A DNA stretch of 17,172 nt from positions 1-17,172 of the forward strand of contig CAYPEK010000094.1 of NCBI GenBank assembly GCA_964409645.1, written 5' to 3'. The notes beneath the pieces are model-generated. The model searched no databases and was not told the DNA's origin. It worked only from the letters and a program-made list of their open reading frames with translations. Made by a program: the position numbers and the translations under genes. Origin of the DNA: CAYPEK01 sp964409645. GTDB lineage: Bacteria; UBP15; UBA6099. How positions within the stretch are numbered: position 1 is the first letter of the stretch; each line of letters starts with the position of its first letter. Below are positions 13,828 to 17,172 of the stretch, one piece after another.

Positions 13828-16104
13828 TTATATCCACATCAGATTGTTCATCAGCCAGTTGATGGCGGTTACAGTCTTGTTAGTCGGCCTCTTGTCGCTG
13901 ATCGTCAAATCGTACTCGTTGCGCCCGACGGATTTCCCGCCGCGCCGGATGTCGCACACGATCTTCCAGCCACCCGCGCCTTTCAGTTTGAAACCGAACG
14001 AATCGAGCGCCTTGATGCTGTCCGGTTGTACGCAGTCGAGCGGGAATTCCTTCCGGCCGAGTTCTTCGCCGCCCGCGCCGGTGAGCCGCACGACGCACTT
14101 CGTCGCCCCGAATTCCCTGTGATAATCATTTATCAGATACGGCTTTATCCGCAGAGTCTGGCCCGACCTGTACGGCCCGAGCTTGAAGTCGAGACTGAAC
14201 AACTGCGGCGAATAAATCTCGCGGATTTTGTCGTACGCGAGCTTCGGTTTCAGATAGTAGTCCACAACACTCCAGCAGACTGTCGGCCACGGCTCGTTGA
14301 ACTGCCAGAACAGAACGCCGCTCGCGTTGAAGCGCCGCCGCCGGATGTGCTCGATTGCCGTCTGCAGCCCGAACGCCTGCATCTTCTGCGTCGCCTCGAT
14401 GAACGAATCGACGTCGTTGAAACCGACCTGCTCCGCATAGCGGAACAGCTTGTAGAGGTGCGCGTCGTGATACGTCCAGAACTCCGCGTTCGCGAGCTCG
14501 GTGTCCCGCGGCACATATTTGCGAAGGTGGTGCATCTGCTCCGAGCGCACGTACGTCAGCTCGATCGCCGCGTAGGGCATCCTCGGCGCGACCGGCCACT
14601 GGTTTTCAGCCGGAATGATTTTGTCGAGCGTCTCGCGCACAGGCGCCGCCTGCATCCCGAACTCGCTCAGCAGCGCAGAGTCGTCCTCGCGGTAGTCGCC
14701 GATGTTCGCGATCCCGTGGAAGATGCGCCAGTTGTGGCCTTCGCCGGACGTCGGCGAGCTAACCTTGAACGCCCTGCCCCCGCCCCGCTTCTTCACGATC
14801 CTGCCGATCCGGTCCACCATCTCCCTGTTGCGCAGATAGCTGAACTCGTTCCCGCCGCAGTAGTGGATCACCGACGGATGGTTATACAGAATTTCGAGAA
14901 TCCCTTTCGTCTCCTTATCGACGAGGCCGAGGAATTCCTTCGTTTTCGGATAATGATGCGTCCTCGGGCACGCGAACGGGAACTCCTGCCACACGAGAAT
15001 CCCCATCTCGTCGCATAGGTCGTAGAACGCTTTCTTCTCGCGCAGGCCGCCGCCCCAGATGCGGAGCATGTTGATGTTCGCCTTCCGCGCCATTTCGAGC
15101 AGCTTGCGGTATCTCTGCTTCGTCACGCGCCCGGGCAGCGAGTCGCACGGCACCCAGTTCGCGCCCCGCACAAACTTCCTCCATCCGTTCACCTCGAACG
15201 TCCAGATGTCACCCGGCCGCCCGTCGTTCTCGCGCAGGTTCACCGTCCTGAACCCGAACCGCTCCGACGTGTTGTCGATCGTCTTCTTGTTGCGCACGAG
15301 CGACAAGTCGAGATTGTACAGATTCGCCCTGCCGTCCTCCCAATCGTTCCACATCTCCGGATTCTTCACCGGGATTTTGAACGTCTGCTCGGAGACGCCC
15401 GCCGGGACCGTCACCTTGAAGCTGTGTTTCTCCACAGCGCCGTCGAAATTGTCCGGCTTCAGCCTGAACTCCGCTGACGCCGCGATTTCCTTCGCGGAGT
15501 CGATCACCGCACTCACCTTCAGCTCCCAGTTGTCATCCTCGATACGGACCGGTTCGACTCCGAGGAAGCTGATGTACGCGTCGCCCGTCGCAATCAGATC
15601 GACTGAGTCCCACACGCCCATCGTGCGGATCGGCGGCGCGAAATCCCAGCCGAAACTCATCTGGCATTTCATCGTTTCTTCTCTCTGGACATACTGCGCG
15701 GAATTCTCGATACAGACGCAGAGCGTGTTGACATCACGCAACAGCCCGGTTACCTCGACCGCGAACGGCGCGAACATCCCGACGTTTTCCGCGAGCTTGG
15801 TCCCGTTCACGAAGATGTGCGAGCGGTAGTCGATGCCGTCGAAGCGGATGAACGTGCGTTTCGCGCCCGCCGGCGCCCGGAACTCGCGCCTGTAGCACCA
15901 GTTCCAGTCGTCCACCCATTTGGAGAGTTCGTTCTGTTTCGCGGGAAACGGGTCCTCGATGCGGCCGTTCCTCAGAAGGTCCTCGCGGACGTCGCCCGGC
16001 ACTGACGCCGGAAGCCATTCCGGCACCCCGTCGGCGGTCCCGATCTTCATCGTCTGGCCGAATTCCCAGTTGTTGCCGTTTAGAGAAACCGTTTTTCTTC
16101 CCAT
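13828..16104 (-). CDS. Glycoside hydrolase family 2, beta-mannosidase-like
   Basis: 758-residue enzyme predicted to hydrolyse terminal beta-mannosides or a related sugar. Residue numbers count from the chosen ATG. Order: jelly-roll sugar-binding domain (about 1-170, including GIDYRSHIFVNGTKLAEN and MSFGWDFAPPIRTMGVWDSV), Ig-like domain (about 175-290), TIM barrel (about 300-590), C-terminal beta domain (about 640-740). The barrel carries RGANWVPCDS (Trp317), LRIWGGG, the acid/base motif CGGNEF (Glu420) and the probable nucleophile in SEFGMQA (Glu481). The DEMGILVWQEFPFAC string is typical of GH2 beta-mannosidases and distinguishes them from LacZ. The frame stays open upstream to a TTG at 16203, but I chose the ATG at 16104: it has GGGGAG about 10 bases upstream, and an extended -10 lies inside the upstream stretch. 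There is then no signal peptide, so the enzyme acts in the cytoplasm. It faces the SPOR-like gene 34 bases away with no clear terminator between. Confidence 0.9.
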   Translation of the reverse strand: MGRKTVSLNGNNWEFGQTMKIGTADGVPEWLPASVPGDVREDLLRNGRIEDPFPAKQNELSKWVDDWNWCYRREFRAPAGAKRTFIRFDGIDYRSHIFVNGTKLAENVGMFAPFAVEVTGLLRDVNTLCVCIENSAQYVQREETMKCQMSFGWDFAPPIRTMGVWDSVDLIATGDAYISFLGVEPVRIEDDNWELKVSAVIDSAKEIAASAEFRLKPDNFDGAVEKHSFKVTVPAGVSEQTFKIPVKNPEMWNDWEDGRANLYNLDLSLVRNKKTIDNTSERFGFRTVNLRENDGRPGDIWTFEVNGWRKFVRGANWVPCDSLPGRVTKQRYRKLLEMARKANINMLRIWGGGLREKKAFYDLCDEMGILVWQEFPFACPRTHHYPKTKEFLGLVDKETKGILEILYNHPSVIHYCGGNEFSYLRNREMVDRIGRIVKKRGGGRAFKVSSPTSGEGHNWRIFHGIANIGDYREDDSALLSEFGMQAAPVRETLDKIIPAENQWPVAPRMPYAAIELTYVRSEQMHHLRKYVPRDTELANAEFWTYHDAHLYKLFRYAEQVGFNDVDSFIEATQKMQAFGLQTAIEHIRRRRFNASGVLFWQFNEPWPTVCWSVVDYYLKPKLAYDKIREIYSPQLFSLDFKLGPYRSGQTLRIKPYLINDYHREFGATKCVVRLTGAGGEELGRKEFPLDCVQPDSIKALDSFGFKLKGAGGWKIVCDIRRGGKSVGRNEYDLTISDKRPTNKTVTAINWLMNNLMWI

Positions 16105-16157
16105 GATTTGCACACTCCCCAGCGTCGGATCGCCCGGCCAACCGCCCGGACGGAAAA

Positions 16158-16166
16158 ATTCTATCA
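16158..16166 (-). promoter_or_regulatory. Extended -10 promoter of the GH2 gene
   Basis: Read on the minus strand, TGATAGAAT is an extended -10 element (TG-n-TAGAAT). Transcription would begin near 16150, about 46 bases before the ATG at 16104 and after the upstream TTG at 16203. No strong -35 is seen, as is usual for extended -10 promoters. It therefore also supports the shorter start of the protein. Confidence 0.5.
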
Positions 16167-16220
16167 CAATTGAAGAAATGCAGATACAAAGCAAAATCAA
16201 CAACTCGCATCGCGGAGACA

Positions 16221-16255
16221 GGGACTGGCAACGCGGGTCGTGCGGTGCCTGTCCC
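16221..16255. repeat. Imperfect palindrome, GGGACTGGCA / TGCCTGTCCC
   Basis: Ten-base arms (16221-16230 and 16246-16255) pair with one mismatch around a 15-base loop. The GGGACxGGCA core resembles short intergenic REP-like sequences I recall from environmental bacterial genomes. Copy number in this genome cannot be judged from one window. Confidence 0.5.
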
Positions 16256-16349
16256 GTCTTGAAGTAGCATCCATCGAATCATGAATCTATTTGATTCCCC
16301 CCTTTCCCGGCCTCAAATATTCTTGTGGATTTCGCGCAAAAGTGTTTTA

Positions 16350-16376
16350 AACCAAATCCGCCATTTGGATTTGGTT
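16350..16376. repeat. Inverted repeat AACCAAATCC / GGATTTGGTT
   Basis: Perfect 10-base arms (16350-16359 and 16367-16376) flank a 7-base centre. The AT-rich, perfectly symmetrical form suits a dimeric regulator's binding site or a small repeat, more than a terminator, since no T-run follows. Confidence 0.55.
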
Positions 16377-16426
16377 AGCAATGATTTAGAGCGAATGAAA
16401 TGCGAGGCGGAAGGCGCATACATTTG

Positions 16427-16451
16427 TAGGGGCACGTTGCACGTGCCCCTA
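16427..16451. repeat. Perfect palindrome, TAGGGGCACGT / ACGTGCCCCTA
   Basis: Eleven-base perfect arms (16427-16437 and 16441-16451) with a TGC centre. Similar GTAGGGGC... palindromes recur between genes in many bacteria as REP/MITE-like elements, by recollection. A single copy is seen here. Confidence 0.6.
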
Positions 16452-16508
16452 TCCATGAACAAAAAAATGCGCCGACAACGACGCAGTTAGCCGCTATAAA
16501 CATTGCTT

Positions 16509-16544
16509 CGGATTCGTTTCTTTGTTGACGAATCCGGGTATAAT
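16509..16544 (+). promoter_or_regulatory. Candidate operator and -10 box of the acetyltransferase gene
   Basis: Perfect 9-base arms CGGATTCGT (16509-16517) and ACGAATCCG (16528-16536) with a 10-base centre end two bases before TATAAT (16539-16544). The dyad covers the -35 position, where no consensus -35 is found. This geometry suits a repressor or activator site for the gene starting at 16614, about 63 bases past the predicted transcription start. Confidence 0.5.
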
Positions 16545-16613
16545 TTGACTCCGGCGGCGCGGACGGGCACGCCGATGGGCCGGTCATCTCACGGAATGCG
16601 GAGTTGCGAACAG

Positions 16614-17172
16614 ATGGCGTCGAAAATGATTTCAAGAAATCTCAATCCGTCGCGTTCGCTCGCGTTGGATGTTTTTCGCGGCCTCACCCTCGCCGGAATG
16701 ATCCTCGTCAACAACGAGGGCGACTGGGACCTCGCGTTTCATCAACTGAAACACACGCCGTGGCACGGATTCACACTCGCCGACCTCGTGTTCCCGACTT
16801 TCGTTTTCATCATGGGCGTCGCCGTGGCGTTCACCGCGCCGAAACGCGACAGCGTCACGGGCGAAAAACTCACCCGGCCGGACTGGCCGCACATCATAAA
16901 ACGCGTCGCAATCCTCATCGGGCTGGGGCTGCTGTTCAACTTCAATCCGGACAGATTCACGCTCGCGCAATACCGCATACCGGGAGTGCTCCAGCGCATC
17001 GCGCTCTCGTATCTCTTCTGCACGATTTTTGTGAGTTACACAGGTAAAAGGACGCAGGCGACCACGGCGGCGGGACTGCTCGCGCTGTACTGGGCACTGA
17101 TGAAACTCGTGCCCGTTCCCGGCTTCGGCGCGGGCGACCTTTCGATGCAGGGAAACCTCGTCGCCTACATCG
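16614..17172 (+). CDS. NagX/HGSNAT-like membrane acyltransferase (5' part, runs off window)
   Basis: Open from ATG 16614 to the window end, giving the first 186 residues. The protein matches the DUF5009/DUF1624 family that includes heparan-alpha-glucosaminide N-acetyltransferase (HGSNAT) and bacterial NagX: SLALDVFRGLTLAGMILVNN, then HTPWHGFTLADLVFP and TFVFIMGVAVAF. His47 in the HTPWHG loop aligns with the catalytic His of human HGSNAT (in KHASWNG). Members are multi-spanning inner-membrane proteins that pass an acetyl group from cytoplasmic acetyl-CoA to an amino sugar on the other side. Hydrophobic segments near residues 55-73, 107-122, 138-155 and 160-176 fit this. GGAG (16600-16603) sits ten bases before the ATG; a second ATG at residue 5 is possible. 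Divergent from the GH2 gene, so both may serve glycan breakdown. The C-terminal half is not seen. Confidence 0.85.
   Translation, partial: MASKMISRNLNPSRSLALDVFRGLTLAGMILVNNEGDWDLAFHQLKHTPWHGFTLADLVFPTFVFIMGVAVAFTAPKRDSVTGEKLTRPDWPHIIKRVAILIGLGLLFNFNPDRFTLAQYRIPGVLQRIALSYLFCTIFVSYTGKRTQATTAAGLLALYWALMKLVPVPGFGAGDLSMQGNLVAYI

Larger units (their letters stand above)
16105..16613. other. Repeat-rich divergent region between GH2 and acetyltransferase genes
   Basis: This 509-base region holds no credible gene. It contains the GH2 promoter (16158-16166), an imperfect palindrome (16221-16255), an AT-rich palindrome (16350-16376), a perfect GC-rich palindrome (16427-16451), and a hairpin-like inverted repeat (16509-16536) abutting a TATAAT (16539-16544). 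The concentration of dyad symmetries in one gap suggests small REP-like elements plus regulatory sites controlling divergent glycan genes. Confidence 0.65.

Noticed and set aside
14026..15018. Long plus-strand frame inside the GH2 gene
   Set aside because: Shadow frame; the minus-strand gene has both catalytic Glu motifs and the full GH2 domain order.

Overview
The window looks like chromosomal DNA from an uncultured, GC-rich, Gram-negative bacterium. Support for an outer membrane comes from a lipoprotein with a lipobox, a Wzy/WaaL-type membrane protein, many Sec-type signal peptides and SPOR-like domains. Promoters resemble the sigma-70 consensus (TTGACA-17-TATTAT, TTTACA-17-TATATT). A beta-mannosidase, a NagX/HGSNAT-like acetyltransferase, a TIM-barrel sugar isomerase and a secreted S55-type protease together fit a PVC-like, Hydrogenedentes- or Sumerlaeota-like lineage, but I cannot assign a phylum. 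No tRNA, rRNA, CRISPR array, transposase, phage gene or origin was recognised.

Layout. (1) 1-1100, minus strand: an octaheme c-type cytochrome with its own near-consensus promoter and a strong intrinsic terminator. (2) 1101-1549: a non-coding divergent region with short repeats. (3) 1550-9692, plus strand: five tightly spaced genes that are probably one transcription unit. They encode a sugar isomerase/epimerase-like TIM barrel, a secreted SpoIVB-type (S55) protease-like protein, a large secreted beta-propeller protein translationally coupled to it, an O-antigen ligase/polymerase-like membrane protein with a C-terminal TPR array, and an integral membrane protein of the lysylphosphatidylglycerol-synthase TM family. 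(4) 9693-12250: a clear promoter, a lipoprotein with helical repeats and a beta-sandwich, a secreted protein of unknown function, and a GC-rich hairpin. (5) 12405-13793: a secreted protein with two SPOR-like modules. (6) 13828-16104, minus strand: a GH2 beta-mannosidase-like enzyme with no signal peptide. (7) 16105-16613: a repeat-rich divergent region with three imperfect or perfect palindromes and a candidate operator next to a -10 box. (8) 16614 to the window end: the 5' part of a NagX/HGSNAT-like membrane acetyltransferase.

How it may work together (inference). The central block looks like cell-envelope machinery: secreted protease and scaffold-like proteins, a polymerase/ligase for surface glycans, a lipid-modifying or flippase-like membrane protein, then an outer-membrane lipoprotein, a secreted beta-protein and a peptidoglycan-associated SPOR-like protein. 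The right end looks like glycan breakdown: beta-mannosidase and amino-sugar acetyltransferase, divergently placed. The most unusual features are the reversed order of catalytic motifs in the S55-like protein, the shortage of distal histidines in the octaheme cytochrome, and the uncharacterised protease-propeller-ligase gene set.
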